Positions 5,158-17,700 are shown, counted from the stretch's first letter. The stretch: 22,210 bases of DNA from an uncultured Christensenella sp. (GCA_948471335.1 CAOKRZ010000007.1:1-22210); one strand, 5' to 3'. The notes: generated from the sequence alone by a model not told the origin. Numbers and translations: made by a program.

Positions 5158-5871
5158 ATGAAAAGTTTAAAGAGTTATATTTCAAAAAAAGTTGTTTCAA
5201 TAAATGAAGGGAAGGAAGTTGGCTATGTGCTTGACGGCTCTTTTGATGAGTCTCTTTCAAGGCTTCTTGGGCTTATTGTCGTTGACAGCGAAAGCGAAGA
5301 AGAAAGACTTTTGCCCGCCAAAAAGATCAAGGCAGAAAACGACCAAATCATCTTTATTGAGGACGAGAGTGATATCGAATTTTGCGAGAAAAATGACAGA
5401 CTTAATCCGATTGGGAAAAGTGTTTTTGACAGCAAGGGTGTCAGCTTTGGAAGGGTGGAAGACTGCCTTTTGAAAGACAGTTTTGCGGTCGAAAAATTGG
5501 TCACTGACAGGTGCGAAATTATGCAAAAAAATATAATAACAAATGGAAAAGATTTTTTATTTTTTGGATTAAAAAAGAAAAATAATAAAAAAAATAATGT
5601 TTTTTTTGAAAATTATCAAAAAAATACAGAAATTATTCAAAATAATTTTCCAAAAATAAAAATTCAAGAAAAAATAAATTTAAATAATATTTCAAAGCCA
5701 GAGCGCATTTATTCGTCAACAAAAATGCTGTTGAATAAAATCGCAACTTGTGACGTGTATGGATACAATAATGAGCTTATTGTCAAAAAGAATGAAACAG
5801 TGGATGAAAATGTTGTCAAAAAGGCAAAAAAACATAATAAACTTAATTTTCTTTTATTTAACTGCAAATAA
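5158..5871 (+). CDS. Double PRC-barrel protein, YlmC/YmxH-like
   Basis: The protein has 237 residues, with no signal peptide or membrane segment. Two PRC-barrel units are readable: about 1-70 (SYISKKVVSINEGKEVGYVLD...LLPAKKI...IIFIE) and about 83-138 (IGKSVFDSKGVSFGRVEDCLL...FLFFG). An Asn/Lys/Ile-rich linker covers about 140-180. A C-terminal module (181-237: LLNKIATCDVYGYNNELIVKK...VVKKAKKHNKL) resembles the tail of other clostridial PRC-barrel proteins. The YlmC/YmxH family is about 80 residues with one barrel and is linked to sporulation, so this one is extended. No SD precedes the ATG; a sigma-E-like promoter ends six bases upstream, implying a leaderless mRNA. The coding sequence for residues 122-180 is about 13% G+C, far below the rest. 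The molecular role is unknown. Confidence 0.72.
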   Translation: MKSLKSYISKKVVSINEGKEVGYVLDGSFDESLSRLLGLIVVDSESEEERLLPAKKIKAENDQIIFIEDESDIEFCEKNDRLNPIGKSVFDSKGVSFGRVEDCLLKDSFAVEKLVTDRCEIMQKNIITNGKDFLFFGLKKKNNKKNNVFFENYQKNTEIIQNNFPKIKIQEKINLNNISKPERIYSSTKMLLNKIATCDVYGYNNELIVKKNETVDENVVKKAKKHNKLNFLLFNCK

Positions 5872-6083
5872 AGTGGTACAATCACATTTAATGACATTGT
5901 CAATTTATGATGATGTCTTTTTTAATTATTTTTTATTTATTTTTTTCGTTGAAAATAATGCGAAAAATATTAATATTTATTTAATATTATTAAAAATTAA
6001 AAATAATAAAAAAAATGTAAAATCGTGTTGATTTATTTGTATTTTTAGGTATGTTTGTAGTAAAATAAAAGTGCGAGGTAAAC
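5872..6083 (+). other. AT-rich intergenic region before the VirB4 gene
   Basis: These 212 bases hold no gene. GACAT (5893-5897) can pair with ATGTC (5913-5917) before six T, but the loop is 15 bases and the terminator is weak. The stretch 5918-6030 is almost entirely A/T with many A- and T-tracts. A TAAAAT at 6061-6066 is the best -10 for the next gene, without a convincing -35. GCGAGGT at 6073-6079 is its SD. Confidence 0.5.
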
Positions 6084-8732
6084 GTGGTTAGAATCATACC
6101 TAGAAAAACAAAAGTTAAACTTGAATTTGTCAAGGGCTTCACAGGTCTTGATCTTGTCATTGCAATCGTTGCAGTGGCAGTTCTTGGTCTTCTTCTTGGC
6201 ATCAACAGAACACAGGCAATTTGGGTTGCAATTGTGTGGGCAATTTTTGCGATATCGCTATTTTTCAAAGTTGCAGATAGCGAGCGTTTTTATGTAACGA
6301 TATCCTATCTCGTCAGATTTTCAATGCAGAAGAAAAGATATTTGAAGAATGTGACAAAAGGCAAGCCAAACATCAAAGCGATCATCCCTTTTGAAAGCAT
6401 ATATCAAGACAGGTGCATTTCATATGGGGATTATTACGCCGAAGTTTTGGAAGTGCAACCAATTCTCTTTGGGCTTTTAAATGAGTATAACCAAAACAAC
6501 GTTATTGATGTTGGGTTCGCAAATGCTCTTCGACGTCTTGAAGAAAATCAAGTTTGTGAAATTGTGAAAATCAACAAAGCGCTTGTGCTTGACAATTATG
6601 CTTACATAGAAAACAAAAAATATGATCGTTTGCTTGACATGATGTATGATAAGCAAATGTCGCAAGGGGAAGTTGATTCACGTGCGCCAATCTTTGAAGA
6701 GAGAGTTTCTTTCCTTGAAGACAAAAACAGAAAAAACAAAATTTATAAAGACTATTTCTATCTTGTCGTTCTTGGCAAAGATCTTGAAGCGCTTGAAAAC
6801 ACTGTCAATGGAATGGCAAGCTCGCTTGCAACGGCGCTTAACCCAGTGGCAACAAGAAGGCTTATGGGACAAGAGCTTGCAGTATTTTTAAGAGCAAACT
6901 ATAACCGTGAATTTGACGAACGTGAACTCGAAGGCGTGCCATTTTCTGAATATATCAATTGGGCAACTCCAGACAAGATCAAATTTGGTGCGGCAAAATA
7001 TAACATCGATGGAAAAGACTATCGAACATACGCCATCACTGAATATCCACTTCAAGTGGGAAATGCTTGGGGCGCATCAATCTTTCTTCTTGACAGAACA
7101 AAGATTGTGATGAAATTTAAGAAAGCACCTAAGTTTGAATCTGAAAAGGAAATTGATAAAGCCATCATGGATATGGAGTCAAAGCTTGCAAGAACAGGAA
7201 AAAGCTCAACTCGAATCGAAATTCAAACTCACCTTCAAACTTTAAGAAATCTTTTGGAAGAACTTAAAAACAACAACCAGCAGCTTTATGATGTCAACAC
7301 TTTCATCACTTGCGAAGACTCAGCAAGAAAAGACATCAAAGCAGTTTTGAAACAATCTGGTTTCCGTTTTACTGAAATGTTTGCAAGGCAAGTTGACGCG
7401 TTCATTTCTTCAGGCGTTTCAATGAGAGACAGCATTAAGGAATATAAGAGGGGAATCCCAACTTACACACTCGCTGGCGTCTTCCCATTCATTTCAAGTG
7501 AGCTTCAAGATGAGGGCGGCTTCTATTTGGGCGATAATGAATATCCAGTTTTCGTTGACTTCTTCAAACGTGACCCTATGCGTGTCAACTCAAACATGAT
7601 GGTCGTTGGAAAGTCTGGTTCTGGAAAGAGTTATGCAACAAAAACATTGCTTGCAAACCTTGCGGCAGACAACACCAAGATCTTTATCTGCGACCCAGAA
7701 AAAGAATATGCAAAACTTACTTACAGCTTGAAGGGCAAACTTATCGACGTCGGGTCATCGCTTCAAGGTATCATCAATCCATTCCACATCATCCGTGCGC
7801 TTGATAAAGATGACGACGAAGGGGACAAATATTTCAAAGTTGAAAAGAAAGACGACTCTTTCAACCAACACCTTCAATTCCTTGAACAATTCTTCAGAAC
7901 AGTTCTTGAAGGAATCCAATCTGACGCGTTCGAGGTTTTGAACTCTCTTGTTCTTGACCTTTACAATAAGTTCAAGATCAATGAAAACACTGACCTTCGA
8001 AAACTTAAACCAACTGATTATCCAATCTTTGATGACCTTTATGCACTTTTGATGGATAGACTCAAGAGCGCGAAAGATGAATTCCTTCTCAACAATCTTC
8101 GTGTCGTTGAAGCTTATATAAGAAAGTTCGCCAAAGGCGGAAGAAACAGCAACCTTTGGAATGGACCAACTTCAATTGAAACAAATGAAAACCTTGTTTG
8201 CTTCAACTTCCAGTCACTTGTTGCCGGAAACAACGAAATGATCACCAATGCGCAAATGCTTCTTGTTTTCAAATATCTTGAAAACGAAATCATAAACAAC
8301 AAAGACTACAACGCAATCCATCACACAAACAGAAAGATTGTTATTGCAGTCGACGAAGCGCATACCTTCATTAACCCACGTTATCCAATCGCCTTGAACT
8401 TCATGGCGGCAATGGCAAAACGTATCCGTAAGTATGGCGGAATGCAGATCGTGATTACTCAGAACATTAACGACTTCGTTGGAACAGAAGAAATCAAACG
8501 TCAGTCAACGGCGATCATCAATGCTTGCCAGTATTCACTTATCTTCTCACTTTCACCAAACGACGTGAACGACATCATTGAACTTTACAAAAACTCAGGT
8601 GGAATTAATAAGGAAGAGCAGAACTCAATTGTTACTGCAAGACTTGGTCAAGCATTCATTATCACTGCGCCAACTTCAAGAACAATGGTGCAGATACGCG
8701 CGCTTGATTATGTAAATTCAATTATTGAATAA
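6084..8732 (+). CDS. VirB4/TraE-type type IV secretion ATPase with PrgI-like N-terminus
   Basis: The protein has 882 residues. VirB4-family ATPases energise assembly and substrate passage in type IV secretion or conjugation channels at the inner membrane. Residues 20-63 form two hydrophobic helices, the layout of small PrgI-family membrane proteins of Gram-positive conjugation systems. The VirB4 N-domain covers about 64-480. The RecA-like domain has Walker A GKSGSGKS (509-516, Lys515), ICDPEKEY soon after, Walker B IVIAVDEAH (Asp757, Glu758) and the TQN motif (792-794). All catalytic residues are intact. The start is GTG with GAGGT upstream. The giant lipoprotein gene follows after 36 bases with no terminator. 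No relaxase, coupling protein, VirB6-like or lytic transglycosylase gene is in the window, so it is either orphan or its partners lie elsewhere. Confidence 0.87.
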   Translation: MVRIIPRKTKVKLEFVKGFTGLDLVIAIVAVAVLGLLLGINRTQAIWVAIVWAIFAISLFFKVADSERFYVTISYLVRFSMQKKRYLKNVTKGKPNIKAIIPFESIYQDRCISYGDYYAEVLEVQPILFGLLNEYNQNNVIDVGFANALRRLEENQVCEIVKINKALVLDNYAYIENKKYDRLLDMMYDKQMSQGEVDSRAPIFEERVSFLEDKNRKNKIYKDYFYLVVLGKDLEALENTVNGMASSLATALNPVATRRLMGQELAVFLRANYNREFDERELEGVPFSEYINWATPDKIKFGAAKYNIDGKDYRTYAITEYPLQVGNAWGASIFLLDRTKIVMKFKKAPKFESEKEIDKAIMDMESKLARTGKSSTRIEIQTHLQTLRNLLEELKNNNQQLYDVNTFITCEDSARKDIKAVLKQSGFRFTEMFARQVDAFISSGVSMRDSIKEYKRGIPTYTLAGVFPFISSELQDEGGFYLGDNEYPVFVDFFKRDPMRVNSNMMVVGKSGSGKSYATKTLLANLAADNTKIFICDPEKEYAKLTYSLKGKLIDVGSSLQGIINPFHIIRALDKDDDEGDKYFKVEKKDDSFNQHLQFLEQFFRTVLEGIQSDAFEVLNSLVLDLYNKFKINENTDLRKLKPTDYPIFDDLYALLMDRLKSAKDEFLLNNLRVVEAYIRKFAKGGRNSNLWNGPTSIETNENLVCFNFQSLVAGNNEMITNAQMLLVFKYLENEIINNKDYNAIHHTNRKIVIAVDEAHTFINPRYPIALNFMAAMAKRIRKYGGMQIVITQNINDFVGTEEIKRQSTAIINACQYSLIFSLSPNDVNDIIELYKNSGGINKEEQNSIVTARLGQAFIITAPTSRTMVQIRALDYVNSIIE

Positions 8733-8746
8733 AATATCGATTTAAA

Positions 8747-8754
8747 AGGAGAGG
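8747..8754 (+). promoter_or_regulatory. SD of the giant lipoprotein gene with unusually long spacing
   Basis: AGGAGAGG lies 14 bases from the ATG at 8769 (17 bases counted from the AGGAG core). An in-frame TAA at 8757-8759 excludes a nearer upstream start in this frame, so the spacing is longer than the usual 5-9 bases. Confidence 0.6.
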
Positions 8755-8768
8755 CTTAACCAACAGCT

Positions 8769-11700
8769 ATGACAAAAAGCAAAAAGTTATCTTTAATAAT
8801 TTGCAGTTTGATGCTTGTGCTGACAAGCCTCTTTTTTGTCGCTTGCGGAAAACCTAATTATTCAAAGGTTTCTGTAAGTTGCGATCAAGAAAGTTTGACT
8901 TTGCTTATTAATGAAGAGGGCACGTTAAACTTTAGTATAAATAATATGCAAAAAGGGATGAGTCAAAATCTCACTTTCTCTTTGGATGGGCATAGCATTG
9001 TCTATGAGGCATCAGCGCCAAGTGGCGGGGCAACTTCTGTTTCAGTCAAGGCAATTGAAGCAGGGCAATCTGTTCTCACCGCAACTTGTGAAGGTCAAAA
9101 GTCTTGCCAAGTTGTTATCAATGTTTTAAAGCCTAGCCAAAACCTATCGAATGCAGAAAACGGACTTTACGTCACAGACAGTAAAGCACTTGAACCAAAT
9201 TCATCAGACTTTGTTTTTGACCCTGATGCCCAACTAAGAAATCTTGTTTTTAACTTTTATGGTAAAACAGAAAGGGCTTTGTCTTTGACAGATATTCAAC
9301 AAAACGGCGAGTTTGTCAATGAGTTTAGAAAGGTGTTTCTTGTGTCAAATAATGAGGCAAAATATCTCATTTTTGAAAACTCTCAAGCTGAAACATTCAC
9401 TTTAATTCAAACTCAAGGAAGATATTCTTTTGCTCAAGCGCCAAAGGTTGAGGAAGGCTATTCTCTTCCACTTGATGCACTTGAGGTCAATGCGGGTGAA
9501 AAGTTCACTTTTATTGCAAGATATATTGACAACGAAGAAAAAGACCTTTTTGTGCAAAGAGACTTTTATGTTTATTCAAATCTTAACAAAGATTCAGTGA
9601 ATGTTGATCTTACTTATGATGGGCCTTTTGCAAAAGAACTTGACGATACAATTATTTTGATTCCTAATCGCGTAGATTCTCTTGTTGACTACGGCATGGT
9701 GAAAGCTGATTTTTCAATTGCAGCTTCTTTGGAAGCTCAAGAGTTCATCAGAGTAAGCGCAAGCTTCAAAGATGAAAATGTTGCCAACAAGATTGAAGGT
9801 GTAAGTTATAATTATGATGGAAGACTATATTTTCCATTTGAGATCACAAGTGCAACTTCACAAAGTTTGAAAACATCTTTGCTTGTTAGATTTTATTATG
9901 CTGGGCTTGAAAATGAAAAAGATGACGAGGTTAGCGTAACAATTGAAGTGCCAATTGAAATTGTTTATCAACCAAATGATCTGATCATTAATGACGGAAA
10001 TAATGAAACGGTCGTTTTGTATGACAAGTATAACGACGATGTTTCTGGATGGAAAAGCTTCTATTTAAACTTAAACCCAACAGATGCGCTTTTTGATAAA
10101 GTGATTGTTGAATTTGACAACAGGAGAGTAAGTCTTCGCTATCGCGGCGAGGTTATTGACAGCGGAAAGGCTGAGCTTTATGATTTGTCTTATCCTTTTG
10201 AGATAAGAGGTCTTAGAGAAAATGGGCTTGTCACAGAAGAGGGCGAAGAGCTTTCAATCAATGTCAAGGTTGTTTATACTCTTGGCGATGAGACATATTT
10301 TGAACCTGTTAAAGAGATCAAATATGTGGTAGAACGCGGTGCAGAAAGAATCAAATTTGACCCTTCTTATACTTTCAGCGAAAGCGGAATGATTTTTATG
10401 AGTTATAACGGTGATTCCTCTTTGGAAGAAACTTTCAGTGCGCTTATTGCAGAAGGAAATTTCTCAAACTTTGATGTCAATCTTGAGCGCGGCGACGATG
10501 TTGTGAATATCGTAAGACTGAGCGATGACAAAGAGAAACTTGAAAATGGTGACACGAGAATTAAGTTTAATTTGAAGGCTAAAGGTTATGGCATCGGCAT
10601 TTATCGCGTCACTCTTGACAATGGTGTGCGCCAAACTTTCAGCGTACGTGTTATGGAAGAGCTTGATTTCTTATCATTCTCTATTTTGCAAGGGGAATCT
10701 ATTGTTAAAAAATGTACAAACATAGAAAAGAAAGAAGATAACCTTGGAAAAACTTATTTTGAAAGCGAAATCTTCATTTTACATAATAATCAACCTGTAG
10801 ATTTCAAAATATACCCAAATGGGAAAGAGAACTCTCAAGCCATTGAACAAGCAGTCATCAAAGCACGCAATGAACAAGGCTTTACAGCATTTTTCGATTT
10901 TGAAAACATGCTTCTTAGGATTAACGCTGCAAGCAATGGAAGCGGAGATGTAACGCTTTCACTTTCAACATATGTAATTTCTAATTTTGAACGTAAGCTT
11001 GTTGAAATCGACTATAAGATAAACATTGTCTCATATAGTTTCATTTCAAACTTTAAGGTTGAACAAGTTGTGGGAAATGGACTGAGTTCTGCAAGTTATA
11101 TTGACCTTTATGCAAATGCAATTGTGCAAGACTCTGTTAAGCTTCAGATAAGTGGCGATTCAGGATTTTTGTTCCTAGATCCAAATTCAGGCGATTATAT
11201 CCCAAGCGAATTTGATGAAAGATTTGTTTATTTCACAAGCAATGTCTCTGTTTCAGGTGAGCTTGTTGGCGAGCGAATGGTATACGGAAAATCATACACA
11301 TTGGGCGGTGGAATAGCACGTTTTGACACTCAAAGCATGACAATAACACCTTTAAGACGTGGAGTGTTTGAGCTTTATGCAACTGTTATGCAGTATTCAG
11401 CTTCTCAACCAAGAGTATTTGCAATCAGAGTTACTGTCACTGACTATATTCAAGTGACAGAAATCACAACTCGAAGAGAAATGAAGACCTTAGATTTTTC
11501 TGCTGTTGACACCAAAGCTGAGTTTGTTGTCTATGTTTCTCCAGAAAATGCAAATACCAAAGCGATAAAAGCTGTTTATACACCTACAAGCGACATCAAT
11601 ATCTTTGGCGAAAACGGAATCAATGTGACAACAATTGATGAAAGGGAAGGGATTTTCCTCATCACTCTTGATGCATCAAAGTTTGTTTACGATGACAGCT

Positions 11701-14700
11701 ATAAAGGCAAAGTTTTGGGCGGGGAACTTGTTGTTGCGCCAACCGATTGGCTTAGTGGCGACGTGGTTGTGCGTGGTGGCATCCCAATTGAGATCACAAT
11801 TAACTATCAAACTGGAGATGTTTTAAATCCAATCATACTTAAAGATGCTGACGACGTTTTTGCAATCAGAAACAATCTTGATGCTCATTATGCGATTGCA
11901 ACCGCAATCGATCTTGCGGGCGTTGACATGCAGCCACTTGGAGCATTCTCAGGCTCAATCATTGGAAGAAGTGAATATGCAAAAATCTCTGGAATTAAAG
12001 TAAGCACAGGTGTTCACAATGATGGCACAGGTGTTGAAGCTTATGACTACGGTCTTTTCTCAGAAATCCTTTCAGGTGCACTTATAAGAGACGTGGCTTT
12101 CGAAGGATATTTCGCAATCCCTGACACAGATAAAAATGAAGGCCGAAGAATGGGAATTGTTGCTGGACTTAACAGTGGAACACTTGAAAATGTTGGAGTG
12201 ACGCTTTCTCAAAACTGCACTGTTATAGCCAACAATAACTCAAATGGTCTTAGACTTGGCGGTGTTGTCGGTGGAAACAGAGGAGATATCGTTCAAGGAC
12301 ATATTTCAGGATTCGTTTTGAATGATCAAGTCTTGAAAGAGAGCAAAATTGCAACAAAAATAACTTTCTATGCTGGGAATAATACAATTTCTATTGACGC
12401 GACAAATCTTGATACAGGGACTGCAAACGTTGCACAGATAAGAGCAGGCGGAATCACTGCCAGAAATATCGGAACTATCAGAAAAACAAATAATGATAGT
12501 GGGCTTGGCTATGCAAACTATATGGCATATGCAAACATATCTGTTATAAACAGAAAGCCTTCTGCTGAAATCAAAGACTTTATTGGCGGCCTTGTTGGAG
12601 CAAGCAATCAAGGCAGCATTTACAGCGACACAGATTCTATCATTGTTGGTGGAAGAATTGAAGGCTATCATATGGTTGCTGGCGTTGTTGCAAGTTTTGC
12701 GAACGATTCTTTAGCACAAACACAAGTTACATTCAAAGGCATAACATCAAGAGTTTTTGTAAGAGGAAATGAAAACGTCGGCGCAATAACCGCAAAGATA
12801 AACGTGAACAATGGTGATACAGTTTCAACCTTTGCTGTAGAGGCAGTTGACGACTTAAGGACAAGAGAAGAAAGCTCTATGATCATCAAATATATTTCTA
12901 GTTCTAATTCTTCTTCTGATCCAGTGAACAACAAAACAATCGCTTTTGGTTCTTTTAATAATTATCTTACCGCTCTTCCAACAGTTGTGACTTATCTGAA
13001 AAGGACTCACAGGCCTGCAGGGGAACTTGTTGACATTGGCACAGATTCATATTATGGCGACTATATCGAAATCACAACAAATCAATCTGGAGAAAGATCA
13101 GTTTCAAAACAAAACTTCTTTACGCCAGACGATAAAAATCTTTCCGTTGAAAAAAATCGAGATTTTGCTTCATTTGAGAAAGACAAGGCTGATGCTGTTG
13201 ATGTATATTATATGTTCTATTTCAAAGCTGGCTCAGTAAGCTTTGCTAATGGAGAAGATGCACTTGCAAGTGCACAAAATGTGCTCGATCAAGACTATAA
13301 CACTGTTCAATCACAAAGCAGTTTATATCCAATTATTGCAAGCAAAGAGATTATTCTTGAAGTCAATTCAAACCTTCTTCAAATTGCTCATGACGGGAAA
13401 ATGACCGTTAAAGGAACGGGCGTTGTTGATGTGATTTGCAGAAGCGTTCTTAACGCAAGCGATTCAATGCGATTTAAGATCTTGATTGTGAATTATTTTA
13501 ACCATTCAAGTGAATATTCTGTTCTCTATCCAAGTCTTTCTACAGACATAGAGCCATTCCCAAGTGAGGGCAGTTATGTCAATATTCTTGGAAGCGGAAC
13601 TGTGAATCAATATATAAGACCAAATTATTCTTTGTTTGAAACAGAAGGCTTGGATGATGAAACTTCGGTGGCAAATCAGATTATTCAAGCAAACGGCATC
13701 ATGAATGTTGATGGCATTTCAGTCAGCCTTGCGCCAAACACAAGTCTTACTGCGCTTCCTGAATTTACTGCAGACTTCAATGTTTCTGTAATTGACCAAA
13801 TGATCATCTTAAGAAGAAATCAGAATCTTAAAGATAACCTTAATTTTGATGTAAAGATCAAGCCTTATCTTGCTGTAGACGGCGGAAAATTCTATGTCAA
13901 CAAAGAAGTGTCATACCAAGTGAGATATCAGCCAGTGGCAATATCAATAAGCTCAGTGAAATATGACAAAGCATCAATCACAACAGGGCAAACATTGAAG
14001 GATGTGATTGTGCTTGAAACAACTGCAGCAGAAGACGATATCATTGTTGAAATCTTGGATGGAAACAATGTTGTTTCAGAAAATCTTAAAGACGAGGTTA
14101 ACAAAAACACACTATTTAGATATTCTGCTGAAAGAATAGGTAATTCAACATCTTTTAACCTTTCAATTCAGATAAACACAGGTTCAGATGCTTATAACAA
14201 CAGATTTAATGAAAACATTTACAAAACTTACACTCTTGTAGTTAAAGCGAAATCTGACCCTTCAGTTAAAATTGAAATTCCACTTACTTATGAGAATGTT
14301 GCAATCTCAAACATCCTTATTGACAACTATCATTCTCGTCCAACTGGAAATGAAACTCTTCCTTCAAGCTCTGACGTATCAAGGCTTGGTGAAGAGGGAA
14401 TCCTTGCTTTGACAATTTCTCCTGACACTGCAGATTTTGATTACATCCTTATTGAAAATGCACAAGAAAATCGTTTGCCAGGAAATGGATACGCAACGTT
14501 TGCTCTTGTCGCAAAAACAACAAACAGCAACTTAGAACCATTTGAAAATTCGTTGATTTCGGGTGCAATTACAGATGATGGTATAAGACTCACGCTTGAT
14601 GATATTTTAAAAGTTTATAATGCAAAAGATCATGAGAATTATCACGGAGTTATCTACCTTAGCTATATTGTAAGCGCTCTTGGCGTAAGTGAAGGGGGAA

Positions 14701-17700
14701 CTTGCACATTCATAGTGACGGCTGTCAAAGACGGCAAGGCAAATGTTGTTAAAGAGAAAACTGTTGATCTTATTTTGCAACAATATGTTTACATTTCTCT
14801 TGAAGGCAAAGAAACATCTTCGTTCACTGAGCCAAGCTATGAAGTTGCAAGAGGGCGTAAATATAAAATCAATATTGACAGCTATGGCTTCAATGAAAGT
14901 GAAATCGAAATTGAGCCTGAAGAAGGAGACAAAAACTCAGTAGTTATTGTCAAAGAAGAGGGTGAGCGCTATCTTCAAGTTTTAAACGCAATAAACTACA
15001 ACGGCGCAGACGGAAAAACTGTGACAATCAATGTTACAGCTCAAAGTCAAGATGGATATCGCTATGCTTCTTCAAAGATGACTTTGACTATTCGTGACTT
15101 TGTTGTCAACTACAATAATGCAACGGATGCCAACAGTGATATAATCAAAGGTATGGATAATGGACATATAAACATCCAAATTGGAAATTCGTATAGCCTT
15201 GAAGTTGACATTTCTTCGTTTATCGAATTCAATGAAAACGATGACGGCGTTGTGAGACGAGTTCGTGAATTTATGAACGACCTTCGCGATAATGGAACTT
15301 GGCATGTTTACACCAACCTTCGCGGAAACGTTTCAACTGGCGAAAGCCTTGATGACGTGAAAGAGACTGACCTTGGCAGCTATGACAACGCAGGGTTCAC
15401 GAAAGATACTAGGCTTAACATGTTGTATTTCTCTTCAAATGGATCGTTCAATTTCGTCCCACTTAGGACTCATACTTATTCACAAAATTACTATTACTTC
15501 ACATTCTCAGCCAGATTTAAAGAAAGCGCAAACGGGCAATATGCTTTTGATGAAAATGGCACAAAAATTGTTCAAACAAGGTTCACTTTCAATGTGTTCA
15601 CTTCAAGCTCAAATGAACATCCAATTCCAATCGACAAGCAACAAGCGCTTATGGAGATGAACGAAGGGGCTTATTATATCCTCACTGAAGATATTGTTTT
15701 GAATCCTTCAACTTTCAGTCCAATTGTAGGCAATTTCAAATCATTTGATGGAAATGGCCATACAATAACATTTGCTTCAAACTTTGATTTTGGCAACGCT
15801 TTTAATATTGGGCTGTTCTCTAGAATCAACGAAGGTAGTGTTGTGAAAAACCTTAAAGTTGCTTTAAGTGGCGGAGATCTTGATATGAGTTCAAACACTC
15901 ATCAAGTGCGTTTTAGAACAACTTCCTCAGGCTTTAATGTAGGGCTTATTGCAGGTGAAAACAATGGCGTTATCACAAATTGTGAAGTAACAAGCTTGTC
16001 ACTTGATAACGCAACATATAATACTTTCCTTGTTGTGGAAGGAAATGAAAACGGCGGCAGTGGATATGTTGCTGGACTTGTGGGGGCAAATAGCGGATAT
16101 ATCACAAACTCACGCTCTTCCATCTATGCAAGAGGAATTTACAATTTGTCTGGAATTGTTGGGACAAATAACGGAAAAATTGCAAGCACATATTTCAAAA
16201 ATGGAGTTCTGATCGGACTTTCAAGCGAACAAAATGTGGCAGGCTTTGCAATCTCAAATGGACAAAACGGAAGAATCATCACATCTTACGTTTCTGGACA
16301 AAACAACAGATCAACACCTTTCAGCCTTGATACAGATCATTTCATTCAGTCAACAACTGATGAAGCTGGGTTTGTGCTTAACAACCAAGGCGTGATTGAA
16401 GACAGCTATTCAAATATAAAAATGCTTGGCTCATCACGTATGGCAGGATTTGTTTATGAAAACTCTGGAGAAATCAGAAAATCATTCTCATTGTCAATCC
16501 TTGTTGACAACAGCACATCTTCTGCTGGCTTTGCAATGACAAATGTTGGAACAACAAAAGACTGTTTCTATTTCAAAAATGATCAATACAACAAAGGGCT
16601 TGTTCCTGTTGACTTTGAAGGGGTGGAAGCTCTGGACGAAAACGGCTTTAAAGATTATGATGCAAACTTTGCAAACTTCATCTATTCAAACAGCAAAACA
16701 AGTGATTCCGTTTGGTTTGTCTCAGACGGAGCAGTTGGCGGAGAAGACAGTTTGTTTGGCAGCACAGTTTTCTCTGCGGGAAGACTTGAACTTGTTTCTG
16801 CAAACATAATTGCTTTTGCTCAAAGTGAGCTTCAAACTTCTCAAGCCGATGAATCAACTGGTGATATATCATATAGTTACATTCAAGTTGCAGGCGCTGC
16901 AACGGGCGAGCTTAAAAATCCAATAATTATTTATGATGCTCAGACTATGGAAAATGAAATTCTGAAATATTCCGATTCCAACCATTTGAACAATAAAAAC
17001 ATCAGACTTGTAAGTGATATTGACTATCAAGATTTTGACAACAGTTCACAGATTTATAAAACAATCTATGCGGCAACACTTGAAGGTAACGGCATGGAAA
17101 TTCGAAACATGAGCCTTATTTCAAATGAGAAATTAAATGCTGCTGGAATGTTTGCTCAGCTTGGATATAATGCCTTGAACCGAGGGGTGGTGATGAACGT
17201 ATCACTTGCTCCAAGAAATCTTGCTTTTCCATCAACAACTTCGGTTGGAGGTCTTGCGGGAGTTGCAACATATTCAAACGTATATAATGTTTCAATTTCA
17301 ACAAGCAACAACCTGACAATTGTTGGAAACAATTTCGTAGGAGGGCTTATCGGGCGTAGCGCTGTCAGCAACGACTTTAAAAATCTTTCATCTAATGTCA
17401 GTGTGACTGCAAACTTTAGACCTTCGGAAGATTTCCGCTATATTGAAAACCGCGGAGGCGAAAACCAAGCTTCTTATGCTGGAAGCGTCTTCGGCTTTAT
17501 GGGACAAGGTGAACTTTCATATGTTTATGCAAGCGAAGTTGGCACAGTTCTTGGTGACCGTGCTGGATACATCTTCGGTGGAATTGGCGCTGGTGCTGAT
17601 GTTAAGTTTGTTTATTCAAATATTGGCAATGAGTCAAGAATAAAAGCAAATCGTTATGGCGGAATGGTTGCTGGAGAAAACTCTGGAAAAATTAGTTTCA

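Noticed and set aside
6084..8732. Integrated conjugative element
   Set aside because: Only the VirB4-type ATPase is present. There is no integrase, relaxase, coupling protein, att-like repeat or tRNA boundary, and core genes flank it.
12306..12934. Minus-strand open frames of 121 and 88 codons within the giant lipoprotein
   Set aside because: They overlap a continuous, well-motivated plus-strand gene, have no SD or promoter, and their proteins look like antisense of repetitive coding sequence.
13263..13276. GCACTTGCAAGTGC palindrome as an operator
   Set aside because: It lies deep inside the giant coding sequence and encodes ordinary residues; a chance palindrome is the simplest reading.
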